From: Paenilisteria riparia FSL S10-1204
GTDB taxonomy: Bacteria; Bacillota; Bacilli; Lactobacillales; Listeriaceae
Reading direction: 5' to 3'
DNA: 64,000 bases
Assembly: GCF_000525995.1 (NCBI RefSeq)
Contig: NZ_AODL01000007.1
Location: 1 to 64,000 of the forward strand
The notes under the pieces are model-generated. The model made no database searches, was not told the origin of the DNA, and was given only the letters and a program-made list of their open reading frames with translations. This document shows, piece by piece, positions 27,359-36,868 of the stretch. The position numbers and the translations under genes were made by a program. Numbering within the stretch: position 1 is the first letter of the stretch; every line of letters begins with the position of its first letter.

Positions 27359-28537
27359 ATGGCGTATGTGGTTGGTTTGATGTCGGGGACTTCGCTTGAC
27401 GGGGTCGATGTGGCGCTGCTTGATTTACAGGAAACGGAGAATGGCTTGGATACTACGTTGCTTGATTTTAAAACGGTGCCTTTTCAGGCGTCGCTTGTGG
27501 CGGAAATTCGGAAAAGCTTAAGTATTGAACACTCGGATTCGCAGTTGATTTGTAGCTTGAATTTCAAATTAGGCGTGCTTTTTGCGGAGAGTGTGAAAAT
27601 GATTTGTAGCAAAAATGGGATTGCGGCGTCGCAACTTGAAGTGATTGGCTCGCACGGTCAGACGATTTTTCATCAGCCGGAACAGGTCGGGGATTTTGCG
27701 GCTTCGACATTGCAGATTGGGGAGCCTGCTGTGATTGCGTATGAGACGGGAGCAACAGTTGTATCGAATTTTCGGACGATGGATATGGCGGCTGGTGGTC
27801 AAGGTGCCCCGCTTGTGCCGTATACGGAGTTATTGCTTTATCGGGATGCACACAAAAATCGGTTGTTGCAAAACATTGGTGGTATTGGGAATGTGACGGT
27901 GTTGCCTCAGGCGGCGACGCTGGATCAAGTTTTTGCGTTTGATACGGGGCCTGGGAATATGATTATTGATGATTTGATGCAGCGTTTGTTTCAGCGTGGT
28001 TATGATTCGGGTGGTGAGATTGCAGCGCAGGGCTCGGTGAATGAAGCGATGCTTGCGGATTGTATGAACGATGATTTTATTACGGCTGCAATTCCGAAGT
28101 CAACGGGACGCGAGCTTTATGGAAAAGAATATACGGATCACTTGCTTACTACATACAATCATTTGGCACCAAAGGATTTGATTGCGACGGCAACGATGTT
28201 TACGGCAAAAACGATTGTGTCGAACTATGAACAATTTGTTTTTCCAAAAATGAGGATTGATGAGGTTGTTGTGAGTGGTGGCGGGAGTTATAATGAAACG
28301 CTGCTTCGGTTTATGGCAGAGCTTTTGGACGGGAAATGTGTGGTGTTGACGCAAGAGGATATTGGTTATTCTTCGGATGCGAAAGAAGCTGTGGCATTTG
28401 GATTGCTGGCTTATGAAACATTGCATCGTCGCCCTTCTAATGTACCAAATGCGACTGGCGCGCGGGAACATGTGATTCTTGGGAATATTACGTATCCCCC
28501 ACTCGGTTATAAGAAAGAAGGTGCCAATTTTGCATAA
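27359..28537 (+). CDS. anmK: anhydro-N-acetylmuramic acid kinase
   Basis: A 392-residue cytoplasmic kinase that hydrates and phosphorylates 1,6-anhydro-MurNAc to MurNAc-6-phosphate during peptidoglycan recycling. MSGTSLDGVDVALLD at 8-22 (phosphate loop), GSHGQTIFH near 94-102, LQNIGGIGNVTVLP near 161 and FDTGPGNMIIDDL near 185 are family motifs. It overlaps the next gene by 8 bases. Its product would feed the downstream MupG-type reaction only if MurNAc-6P is further linked, see the cluster finding. Confidence 0.93.
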   Translation: MAYVVGLMSGTSLDGVDVALLDLQETENGLDTTLLDFKTVPFQASLVAEIRKSLSIEHSDSQLICSLNFKLGVLFAESVKMICSKNGIAASQLEVIGSHGQTIFHQPEQVGDFAASTLQIGEPAVIAYETGATVVSNFRTMDMAAGGQGAPLVPYTELLLYRDAHKNRLLQNIGGIGNVTVLPQAATLDQVFAFDTGPGNMIIDDLMQRLFQRGYDSGGEIAAQGSVNEAMLADCMNDDFITAAIPKSTGRELYGKEYTDHLLTTYNHLAPKDLIATATMFTAKTIVSNYEQFVFPKMRIDEVVVSGGGSYNETLLRFMAELLDGKCVVLTQEDIGYSSDAKEAVAFGLLAYETLHRRPSNVPNATGAREHVILGNITYPPLGYKKEGANFA

Positions 28538-29618
28538 ATTAGGAATTTCGATTTATCCGGAACATTCTACGCCGGAAAAGGATATGTCTTATATTAGTTT
28601 GGCGCATCGATATGGTTTTACGCGGGTTTTTACGTGCTTATTATCGGTGAATGGTGATAAGGAGCAGATTTTGCGGGAATTTAAGGAGACGATTAGTCAC
28701 GCGAATGCGCTTGGAATGGAAGTTATGGTCGATATTTCACCGCGGATTTTTGCTGCGCTTGGAATTTCCTATGATGATTTGTCATTTTTTGATGCGTTGG
28801 GTGCGTATGGGATTCGTCTGGATATGGGCTTTACTGGTAGTGAGGAAGCTACGATGACGTTTAATCCGTATGGTCTGAAAATCGAGATTAATATGAGTAA
28901 TGATACGAATTACTTGAATAATATTATAGATTTTCAGCCAAAACGGGAAAATTTGATTGGGTCTCATAATTTTTATCCGCATCGTTATGCTGGGCTTTCG
29001 TACGATTATTTTGTGAAGTGCAGTGAGCGTTTTCGCGGTTTTCAAATTCGGACGGCGGCGTTTGTGCATTCGAATGATGCGACGTATGGTCCTTGGCCGA
29101 TAATGGAAGGCTTGTGTACGCTTGAGATGCATCGGGAGTTGCCGATTGAAACGCAGGCGAAGCATTTGTTAGCAACGAAGTTAATCGATGACATTATTGT
29201 AGCGAACGCGTACGCTTCGGAAAAGGAATTGGCGAGCTTGAGTGACGTATTGGTTGCTGAAAAATTTGGTTTGCGAATGACGCTACATGATACGGTCACC
29301 CCACTGGAACGGAAAATTGTTTTAGAGGAGCCTCACTTTTATCGTGGGGATGTGTCGGACTATTTTATTCGGTCGACGCAATCACGTGTGAAATATCGAG
29401 AGGAGACCTTTAAGCCGACCTATACGCCGAATATTAAGCGCGGGGATATTTTGATTGAGAATGAGCTTTATGGGCAGTATAAAGGGGAATTACAGATTGC
29501 GCTAAAAGATATGGAGAATCGCGGGAAAACGAATGTTGTTGGACGGATTCATGAGGATGAAATCTTCTTGCTCGATTACATGGAACCTTGGACAAAGTTT
29601 GAATTTATTCTGGAATAA
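28530..29618 (+). CDS. mupG: DUF871 protein, MupG-like 6-phospho-N-acetylmuramidase
   Basis: A 362-residue protein, HKLGISIYPEHSTPEKDMSY at the start, a TIM barrel (to about 240) followed by a cyclophilin-like C-terminal domain (about 260-362). DUF871 includes S. aureus MupG, which cleaves MurNAc-6P-GlcNAc. TTG at 28530, seven bases after AAGGTG, overlaps anmK; the reading from 28479 has no site. Its position behind a PTS EIIC and AnmK supports cell-wall sugar recycling. Symbol by family, not proven. Confidence 0.85.
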   Translation: MHKLGISIYPEHSTPEKDMSYISLAHRYGFTRVFTCLLSVNGDKEQILREFKETISHANALGMEVMVDISPRIFAALGISYDDLSFFDALGAYGIRLDMGFTGSEEATMTFNPYGLKIEINMSNDTNYLNNIIDFQPKRENLIGSHNFYPHRYAGLSYDYFVKCSERFRGFQIRTAAFVHSNDATYGPWPIMEGLCTLEMHRELPIETQAKHLLATKLIDDIIVANAYASEKELASLSDVLVAEKFGLRMTLHDTVTPLERKIVLEEPHFYRGDVSDYFIRSTQSRVKYREETFKPTYTPNIKRGDILIENELYGQYKGELQIALKDMENRGKTNVVGRIHEDEIFLLDYMEPWTKFEFILE

Positions 29619-29621
29619 ATA

Positions 29622-29668
29622 AAAATACTAGGAGTCGCTATAAAACTACGATTCCTAGTATTTTCTTT
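29622..29668 (+). terminator. intrinsic terminator of the amino-sugar cluster
   Basis: AAAATACTAGGA pairs with TCCTAGTATTTT, followed by T-rich sequence. Confidence 0.8.
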
Positions 29669-29679
29669 GCTTCTATGAA

Positions 29680-29767
29680 CGGAGAAGGAGGGATTTGAAC
29701 CCTCGCGCCGCGTTAGCGACCTACACCCTTAGCAGGGGCGCCTCTTCAGCCACTTGAGTACTTCCCC
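29680..29767 (-). tRNA. tRNA-Ser (GCT)
   Basis: Minus strand: GGGGAAG pairs with CTTCTCC, a long variable arm, anticodon loop CTGCTAA between CCCC and GGGT gives GCT; T arm GGGTTCAAATCCC. CCA not encoded. Confidence 0.92.
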
Positions 29768-29802
29768 AGTTGACGCTTATTGTACGAAAAGGCATAAAAG
29801 AA

Positions 29803-29875
29803 CTCCACAGGCAAGACTCGAACTTGCGACCGATCGGTTAACAGCCGATTGCTCTACCAACTGAGCTACTGTGGA
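29803..29875 (-). tRNA. tRNA-Asn (GTT)
   Basis: Minus strand: TCCACAG pairs with CTGTGGA; D arm TAGCTCAGTTGGTAGAGC; anticodon loop CTGTTAA gives GTT; T arm AAGTTCGAGTCTT. CCA not encoded. Confidence 0.93.
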
Positions 29876-29956
29876 ATAGTCATAAATGCTTCCGACTCTT
29901 TACATTATAAGCAGGTATCATGAAAAAATCAAGTTTTAATTGCCAAGTAGCAGAAA

Positions 29957-30424
29957 TTATTGCGATACTTGCACGATTTCTTCTTTTACATACTTCAAAT
30001 GCCCGTTACAACGTCCACAACGGTACTTTTTCACATCAAAACGACGCTTGCGTAAAAAGGCCGTGTTGCATGCTAAACATGTGTAGCGATGCATCTTTTG
30101 CTCTGTGGGGATAGCTTGGCAAAATCGTGGTGCATCCACCTTGGCAAGTAAAGCCCGAAAATCGGTGTCACGGTGCTGATAGCCTTTGCCTGCGATGTGT
30201 AAATGATAGTGACAAAGCTCGTGTTTCATAATGCCAATAAAATAATCCAAGCCAAAGCTTTCCAAGTAACGTGGATTCATCTCGATATCGTGACTTTGCA
30301 ATAAATAACGCCCGCCTGTTGTTCGCAAGCGGGTATTGAACGTGGCCCGATGCAAAAATGGCTCTTGGAAAAATTGCAACGACACTGTCTCCATGTGCCG
30401 CTGCAGTTCTTGTTCTGTCATCAT
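29957..30424 (-). CDS. SprT-like zinc metalloprotease family protein
   Basis: A 155-residue protein: [19 protein letters not shown] near 68-86 is the HExxH motif of SprT/Spartan-like proteins, and the C-terminal [15 protein letters not shown] with [10 protein letters not shown] is a zinc ribbon. It follows tex by three bases on the same strand, the same neighbour pair as ydcI-ydcK in Bacillus subtilis. Substrate unknown. Confidence 0.88.
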   Translation of the reverse strand: MMTEQELQRHMETVSLQFFQEPFLHRATFNTRLRTTGGRYLLQSHDIEMNPRYLESFGLDYFIGIMKHELCHYHLHIAGKGYQHRDTDFRALLAKVDAPRFCQAIPTEQKMHRYTCLACNTAFLRKRRFDVKKYRCGRCNGHLKYVKEEIVQVSQ

Positions 30425-30427
30425 GGC

Positions 30428-32590
30428 TTATTTTCCTTGTTCTGGAGCTAACATCGTGAGTGAAATCCGACCTTTTTTCTGATCGACATCGTCTACCCAT
30501 ACCGTCACGACATCGCCGACAGATACAACATCCATTGGCTTTTGAACGAAGGATCTGCTCAGTTTCGAAATATGCACGAGTCCGTCTTGTTTCACGCCGA
30601 TGTCAACGAATGCGCCGAAATCAACGACATTCCGCACCGTTCCTTGCAGCTCCATCCCTGCTTTTAAATCTTCCATGGAGATAACATCTTGTTTCAAAAG
30701 TGGTGCATCGAGTTCGTCCCGCAAGTCACGACCTGGTGCTACGAGCGAGTCAACGATGTCTTGCAATGTTTCTTTACCGACTTCAAGCTCGGCGGCCATT
30801 TCTGTAAGGCTGAACTTTTGCAGCGCTTGTTTTAGTTCTGGCGTTCCTAAGTCGCTGAGTTGGAATCCTGCGGAATTCACGATTTTTTCTGCGATCGCGT
30901 AGCTTTCCGGGTGAATTGCGGTTTGGTCAAGCGGATGTTTCCCTTCTAAAATTCGCAAAAAGCCAATGCTTTGTTCATAGGATTTCGCGCCAAGACGAGG
31001 CACTTTTTTCAGTTCTTTGCGGGATGTGAATGGGCCGTTTTCTTCGCGGTATTTACGAATGTTACCAGCCACCGTTTTGTTTAGACCTGCGACGTATTGC
31101 AATAAGGAGGCTGAGGCCGTGTTTACGTTGACGCCGACTTGGTTTACTGCGGTTTCGACGACGAACGTTAAGGTGTCATTGAGTTGTTTTTGCGCGACGT
31201 CATGTTGGTATTGACCGACGCCGACGGATTTTGGATCGATTTTAACGAGCTCAGCAAGTGGATCTTGTAAGCGACGACCGATGGAGACCGCGCTTCGTTG
31301 TTCGACTTGGAAATCTGGGAATTCTTCGCGGGCAATATCACTTGCGGAATAGACGCTGGCCCCTGCTTCGTTGACGATACAATAATACGCATTCAACTTT
31401 TCTTCTTTGATCAATTCGGCGATGAATTGTTCGGATTCACGCGACGCAGTACCGTTTCCGATAGCAACCACTTCGACACCGTATTGCTTCATCAAATGCA
31501 ACACTTTTTGCTTCGCTTCTGCTTTTTTGTTTTGTGGTGGATGCGGATAAATAACATCAATCGTCAAAACTTTACCTGTTTGGTCAAGTAATGCAAGCTT
31601 GCAACCAGTTCGATACGCTGGATCAAGGCCTAGAATAATTTTTCCTTTTAGTGGCGGTTGTAGTAATAATTTACGTAAGTTTTCTGCAAAAATATGAATG
31701 GCTTGTTCTTCAGCGGCTTCAGTAAGTTCTGCGCGAATTTCTCGTTCGATTGCTGGGCCGATGAAACGTTTATACGCATCTTCTAAGCCTGCCATCACAT
31801 AACTCTCAGCTACGGAGTCTGACTGCGTAATGACTTGCTTTTTCAAATACTCATGTATTTTCGTAGGATCAATGACAACAGCTACGCGCAAAATGCCTTC
31901 TTTTTCGCCGCGGTTAAATGCTAGCACGCGATGGCTAGCAACTTTTGCAATTAATTCTTGATACTCGTAATACATTTCATAAACCGATTTCTCGTCTAAT
32001 TCGGTCTTTTTACCAACAGATTGAATCATGCCAAACTTGCGTGTGAATTCACGAATCCATTTGCGATATGCTGGTTCATCTGAGATTACTTCGGCGATAA
32101 TTTCATGTGCGCCAAGCAATACGTCTTCTACTGTAGCTACTTCTTTGTCTGCCGAAATGTATTTCGTAGCTTCTGCTGTCACATCGCCGGATTGCGGCAA
32201 AGCTAATAGCCATAAAGCGAACGGCTCCAATCCTTTTTCTTTGGCAATAGTTGCTTTGGTACGTTTTTTCTGTTTGTACGGACGATATAAGTCTTCTAGT
32301 GCTTGATGTTTCTCCGCTTTTTTAATGGCAGCCGTGAGTTCTTCGGTCAGCTTGCCTTGTTCTTCAATAAGGCGCAGAATTTCTTCTTTTCGCTGTTCCA
32401 ATTTCTCCACATACGTATAGCGCTCCTCGATATTGCGAATCTCTACCTCGTCCAAGCTACCGGTCATTTCTTTACGATAACGCGCGATAAACGGCACTGT
32501 ATTACCCTCGCTGAGTAATTCAATCACCGCATTAATCTGGTTTGGACGATAAGATAAAGATTTATGTACTAATTTCAAAATTTCTTCCAT
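30428..32590 (-). CDS. tex: Tex-family S1 RNA-binding protein
   Basis: A 720-residue transcription-linked factor. N-terminal helical Tex domain with PFIARYRKEMTG near 32-43, YqgF-like RNase H fold (ILGLDPAYRTGCKLA near 317), helix-hairpin-helix repeats (VGVNVNTASASLLQYV, ARLGAKSYEQ-like) and C-terminal S1 domain (GTVRNVVDFGAFVDIGV near 637). ATG at 32590 after GGAGGCA is chosen; the reading from 32641 adds residues not found in the family. Confidence 0.94.
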   Translation of the reverse strand: MEEILKLVHKSLSYRPNQINAVIELLSEGNTVPFIARYRKEMTGSLDEVEIRNIEERYTYVEKLEQRKEEILRLIEEQGKLTEELTAAIKKAEKHQALEDLYRPYKQKKRTKATIAKEKGLEPFALWLLALPQSGDVTAEATKYISADKEVATVEDVLLGAHEIIAEVISDEPAYRKWIREFTRKFGMIQSVGKKTELDEKSVYEMYYEYQELIAKVASHRVLAFNRGEKEGILRVAVVIDPTKIHEYLKKQVITQSDSVAESYVMAGLEDAYKRFIGPAIEREIRAELTEAAEEQAIHIFAENLRKLLLQPPLKGKIILGLDPAYRTGCKLALLDQTGKVLTIDVIYPHPPQNKKAEAKQKVLHLMKQYGVEVVAIGNGTASRESEQFIAELIKEEKLNAYYCIVNEAGASVYSASDIAREEFPDFQVEQRSAVSIGRRLQDPLAELVKIDPKSVGVGQYQHDVAQKQLNDTLTFVVETAVNQVGVNVNTASASLLQYVAGLNKTVAGNIRKYREENGPFTSRKELKKVPRLGAKSYEQSIGFLRILEGKHPLDQTAIHPESYAIAEKIVNSAGFQLSDLGTPELKQALQKFSLTEMAAELEVGKETLQDIVDSLVAPGRDLRDELDAPLLKQDVISMEDLKAGMELQGTVRNVVDFGAFVDIGVKQDGLVHISKLSRSFVQKPMDVVSVGDVVTVWVDDVDQKKGRISLTMLAPEQGK

Positions 32591-32699
32591 ATTTTCTGCC
32601 TCCAAATAATTCATCTCTTGGACTAGTGTACCATAAAACAAGCGCTAAAACCAAGATGAATAAGCGGCTTTACCAAGATGCTACCAGGTTTAAAACCGC

Positions 32700-33888
32700 T
32701 TATTTATAAATGACTGGCAATCTCTTTCCTAATCTACTAAGTATTTCATTCGTAATCGTCTCTGCTTTCTCTGCTAAAATTTCTGCTGAAAAATGAGCAT
32801 CTTGACTATCTATAATCGCGACTTCTGTTCCGACATTCACTTCATGTATATCACTGATGTCTAACATCATCATGTCCATGCAAATTCTACCGATGACTGG
32901 TGCGGCAACACCGTTCACACTTACCTTTAAGTTTGCATAAGACAGGTTTCGCGGGATTCCGTCAGCATAACCAACTGGAATCATCGCAATTTTCATTTTG
33001 TGTGGTGCCATGACATCATTGCCATAACCGATAAAATCATCTTCTGCGACGTATTCAATGAGAGCGATCCGACTTTTCAATGACAATACTGGCTGTAGTG
33101 GCAACGTCAGTTCTGAGTAATCACTTTGACAGCCGTATAATGAGATGCCAATTCTAACATAGTCATACTGCAATTTATTGTAATTTTGCATGCCATAACT
33201 ACTTTGTAAATGTGTTTTTCGAGGGTTGATTCCGGCTTTTCGTAAAGCGACAAGTAATCTGTCATAGGCATCGATTTGTGCTCGCGTTCTTTCAATCGCC
33301 TCATCATCCAAATTATCGGCCGAACCAAGATGACTATAAATCCCTTCCACCGCCAAAATAGTTGACTTATAAAAATGGATGATGGCATTTATTTGCTCTT
33401 GCGGAATCCCTGTTCGGTGCATCCCTGTATCAATTTTCAAATGGCATCGAATACGCATCCCAGCCTCTTCTAAAGCAAAGCCGTGCTGTTCACTAATAAC
33501 TGTCTGGATCAAATCAAAATATTGTATTTTATCTACGTCGCTCGGTGCTGTGTATCCAAAGATCAAAATATCACTTCGAATGCCTGATTTACGTAGTTCT
33601 ATTGCTTCATCTAATGTTGCTACTGCGAAGATTTTAACACCATTTTTTTTCTAACAATTGACTACAATACGCAGCCCCATGACCATATGCATCCGCTTTG
33701 ACGACAGCCATTAGTGCTGTTTTTTCAGGGAGATTTTTTTGAATCGTTCTGGCATTATGAATTAGTGCATCTCGTGAGCATTCTCTCCACGCACGGCGCG
33801 GTTTATGATATTGTTGTACCATCCTAAGAAAAGAGTTGATCCATAAGTAGCATGGAGCGAGACTTTGATATGATTGTATTTTCCACAT
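32700..33888 (-). pseudogene. VanT-like alanine/serine racemase domain, frameshifted
   Basis: Frame one (33888-33634) reads RRAWRECSRDALIHN and [14 protein letters not shown], the PLP-lysine motif, then stops in an abnormal EKKWC. Frame two (to 32700) continues VKIFAVATLDEAIELRKSG, HLKIDTGMHRTGIP, VRIGISLYG with the catalytic Tyr side, and RICMDMMMLDIS. Removing one base of the 8-T run at 33643-33650 joins them into about 395 residues (EKNGVKIFAVATLDEA). The N-terminal 40 residues (CYLWINSFLRMVQQ) resemble the VanT linker, but the large membrane domain is absent. Distinct from alr at 45453. Confidence 0.82.
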
Positions 33889-33907
33889 CAGTAATACTTC
33901 CTTTCAT

Positions 33908-34636
33908 TTAATCAGTTCGGTAAGTAATGATAAGTTCCCCGCAGTTGTTATCACTCATTTCACAAATCACAACTTTATCTGGGACTTGTATTTTTTCTAA
34001 AAACCAATCCTCCATCGGTACAGTGACGATATAGTAGGAATAATCACTATTTTGCCAATGAAATGGTTCGTAAAAAGAGGTGAAATTTCGTAAATAATCG
34101 ATATATTCTTCTAACACATATTCTCGCTCTTTAATAATTTGGCTATGTGGCAAGCCGACATACCGGAAATGCCACGGTTCATAAGCAATTCCGGTAATCT
34201 GTGTTTTTCCTTCAGGATATCTTAAAATAAAACCAAAAGTAGCCATTTGTTCGCGAAAAATTCGAGCAATCCCATAATTCGGAAACTCTGGACAAATAAA
34301 GTCGATGTCGTCTTGTTTTAGTGCAACGTCAATTGCTAAGCCTGCTTGGTGTTCGCTACTGCCTGGTTTTGCGATATATTTCTGTGTGTAGTTTTTACCG
34401 TTTTTAGTGAGACTATGTTGATAAATTTGAGATTGCTCCTCATAGCTTCGGTATCCACTGACTGGGACAATGTCTTCTCTTGCATCGATATTTGTTACCA
34501 GTGCATATATATTTTCTGCAGCTTGTTTAGTCAGTTGATGATCTGCACATAGTGTCACAAGCGAACTTGGCACATAATTTTTGCTTAATGTATGGCTGTT
34601 ATTAATCAATAATAAATTATCCTTTAGTTGTTTCAT
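33908..34636 (-). CDS. VanXY/VanY-like D,D-peptidase
   Basis: A 242-residue M15-family zinc peptidase. VSGYRSYEEQSQIYQ near 59, PGSSEHQAGLAIDV near 92-105 (SxHxxGxAxD) and EPWHFRYVG near 158-166 (ExxHxR) supply the Zn ligands and catalytic Glu. No signal peptide or membrane helix, so it is cytoplasmic, unlike VanY but like VanXY. The C-terminal 60 residues form an extra domain. It overlaps the ligase end by 20 bases and precedes the racemase by 19, with no frameshift. Confidence 0.82.
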   Translation of the reverse strand: MKQLKDNLLLINNSHTLSKNYVPSSLVTLCADHQLTKQAAENIYALVTNIDAREDIVPVSGYRSYEEQSQIYQHSLTKNGKNYTQKYIAKPGSSEHQAGLAIDVALKQDDIDFICPEFPNYGIARIFREQMATFGFILRYPEGKTQITGIAYEPWHFRYVGLPHSQIIKEREYVLEEYIDYLRNFTSFYEPFHWQNSDYSYYIVTVPMEDWFLEKIQVPDKVVICEMSDNNCGELIITYRTD

Positions 34637-35704
34637 GGCCTGTCACTCCGTTTCGCTTTTCTGCTGCAAGTTCGATTAATGTTTGAATCAGCGTCTCGTA
34701 AGAATAGCCTGCCTCCTTCATCAATGTAGGAAAACGCGAATGCTCTGTAAATCCTGGCATCGTGTTGACTTCGTTAAAAATCAACTGACCGTCTTCTTGT
34801 AAGAAAAAATCAATACGCGCTAAGCCTTCACAATGAATCGCCATATAAATCGCTCTTGCAGCTTTTTGAATGTATCGCTTGGTTTTTAATGGGATTCGTG
34901 CTGGCATATGAATTTGCGCAGAAAGCAATTCATATTTCTCTGTGAAGTTGAAAAAGTCGCCATTCAACTCTATTTCATCAACGCCACCAACGATTGGCTT
35001 ACTATTACCAATAATACCGCATCCAACTTCAGAGCCTTGAATTGCTTTTTCGACCGTGACTTCGGTATCGAATTGTGCAGCATGCTTTATTGCTGGCATG
35101 AGTGCGTCTTTGTGAGAAACCATCGATATACCAATCGATGATCCAGCTCGAACTGGCTTGACGAATACTGGAAAATCGTGTTGTGCTATAAAGTCTTGAA
35201 TGCGAATGTTTGGAATTTGTTCGCTGTAAAAATGAATGGAAGGTGCGACTTGAATACCTAAATTATGCACTAATTTCTGGACTTGTACTTTATCGCTACC
35301 TAATGCTGATGTAAAGACACCGCATCCAACATAATTTATCCCAGCTAAATCAAGCACTCCTTGTATCGTGCCATCCTCTCCATTTTGTCCATGTAACACA
35401 GGAATGGCAACATCAATTCGACATGTTTCGATGGAAATAGCCCGATGAACATATACGCCACTTTCTGATTTATCCATAATAGGTGAGACAATTGTACAAG
35501 AGCTATGTTGTTCCCATTTATTACTGGAAATCGCCTCAACTGGACCTTCGTATAAATACCATTTTCCTTTTTTTGGTGATACCAATTAAAATGACATCGT
35601 TTTTTGTTTTGTCAATAGCTCGGATTACGGCAGTTGCGGATTGCAAGGAGACTTCATATTCAGGCGATTCTCCTCCAAAAAAGACGGCGATTTGTTTTTT
35701 TCAT
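34617..35704 (-). pseudogene. VanC-like D-Ala-D-X ligase, two frameshifts
   Basis: From ATG 35704 (RBS AAGGAGGA) the intended product begins MKK then IAVFFGGESPEYEVSLQSA, resembling the VanC N-terminus. It needs one base removed from each 7-T run at 35695-35701 and 35568-35574, giving about 361 residues. The remaining frame is intact: VLHGQNGEDGTIQG, FPVFVKPVRAGSSIGIS, FFNFTEKYELLSA (omega loop), GLARIDFF and NEVNTMPGFTEHSRFP, all ATP-grasp ligase motifs. The EKY-type loop is what I recall for D-Ala-D-Ser ligases; specificity is inferred. Confidence 0.85.
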
Positions 35705-35716
35705 TGTTTTTCCTCC

Positions 35717-36634
35717 TTAATTCTTGAATCCGTAAGCCATGAGGGTTTTCGTATCTTGGAAACGGGCGTCTATTGTGCTTGTTTTTAATACGATGGAAAT
35801 CAATCGCTTACCGTTTTGCTTCGCTGTTCCAACAAAACAATAACCCGCACCATCTGTGAATCCTGTTTTCAAGCCATCCAATCCGTCGATTTCTTTATTT
35901 GCTAAAAGTGCGTCTGTAGACTCAACGGTGTAGCCAGTGCTTGTCTTATAGCTTGCCTTTGATGTCATATCAAGCACTTCTGGATATTTTGTAATAAGTG
36001 ATGAGGCTAGTAGGTACAAGTCTTTGCTCGTAGATACGTTTTCTTGACCATCGGCATCTAAACCGCTTGCGCTAACAAAGTTACTTTTGCTAGAGAGCCC
36101 TATTTTCTTAGCTTCTTTATTCATTTTAGCTGGAAAATCTGTTTTGTCTAATCGTTTTCCAAGTGCTTCTGCGGCATCATTTGCTGACATGACGAGCATC
36201 GCTGCGTAAAGATCTTTCACGGTCCAGTCTCTTTTGTTTGTGATCATATATAAAGATACTGCCGCTTTATCATTCAGTGGTTCCAATTGCAAAGTTTCAT
36301 CCCACGACAGCGTTTTATTATGTATGGCTTGTAAAACCAAATACGTTGTCATCAGCTTGGTAATGCTTGCGATTGGTGTTACCATTTCTGGACTTTTCTC
36401 ATATAGTGGCTTTGTATCATCGACGTTATAAAGTGCAGCCGATTCTGCTGAGATGTTAAGATCAGGTGATGGCGTCGTGTCCACTGGTTGTTCTACTTTC
36501 TTTTGTGCTGTTTCTGCTGTAGCTGTGACTTTTTGTTTTGTTTCTGTAGCTTGATCCTCATTATCCGTACATGCAGCAAGCGATAAACTCGATACTGCTA
36601 AAACTGCGATAAGGCAACTATGTTTAATATTCAA
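35717..36634 (-). CDS. PBP-type D,D-carboxypeptidase lipoprotein
   Basis: A 305-residue secreted S11-family penicillin-binding carboxypeptidase. LAVSSLSLAAC at 12-22 is a lipobox, so it is lipid-anchored. Catalytic motifs: SITKL near 91 (SxxK), SAND near 149 (SxN) and KTGFTDGAG near 256 (KTG). Length is short of a full DacA: the C-terminal domain is missing. TTG start follows AAAGGAGGAG. It ends 12 bases before the ligase start. In VanD-type clusters VanY is a PBP-type enzyme, so a role in removing terminal D-Ala is plausible. Confidence 0.87.
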   Translation of the reverse strand: MNIKHSCLIAVLAVSSLSLAACTDNEDQATETKQKVTATAETAQKKVEQPVDTTPSPDLNISAESAALYNVDDTKPLYEKSPEMVTPIASITKLMTTYLVLQAIHNKTLSWDETLQLEPLNDKAAVSLYMITNKRDWTVKDLYAAMLVMSANDAAEALGKRLDKTDFPAKMNKEAKKIGLSSKSNFVSASGLDADGQENVSTSKDLYLLASSLITKYPEVLDMTSKASYKTSTGYTVESTDALLANKEIDGLDGLKTGFTDGAGYCFVGTAKQNGKRLISIVLKTSTIDARFQDTKTLMAYGFKN

Positions 36635-36775
36635 TTCATTCTCCTCCTTTGGTATAACTTAAGTATAGAGGAGTTAAATAAATGCGAGGCTAAGAAAATA
36701 TAAGGAAAGTTTAAAGAAATCATCCGAATTATGATAAGGAAAAATGACTCACCTATACTTTTATGAAATTTAAGT

Positions 36776-36836
36776 AAAAAAAATGACCTTCAATGAATTT
36801 TTATTTAAAATAATCCATTGAAAGTCCTTTTTTTTA
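36776..36836. terminator. bidirectional terminator between Van-like operon and Ig protein
   Basis: CTTCAATGAA and TTCCATTGAAAG-type arms with A-runs on the left and T-runs on the right. It closes the Ig-repeat gene on the minus strand. It lies about 140 bases upstream of the Van-like operon's first start, so that operon has its own promoter. Confidence 0.65.
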
Positions 36837-36868
36837 TTAGTGTTCCTTTTGTTTATCTCAAAAGCTTG

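Noticed and set aside
32700-36634. A VanRS two-component system controlling the Van-like operon
   Set aside because: No response regulator or histidine kinase is found in or beside the block.
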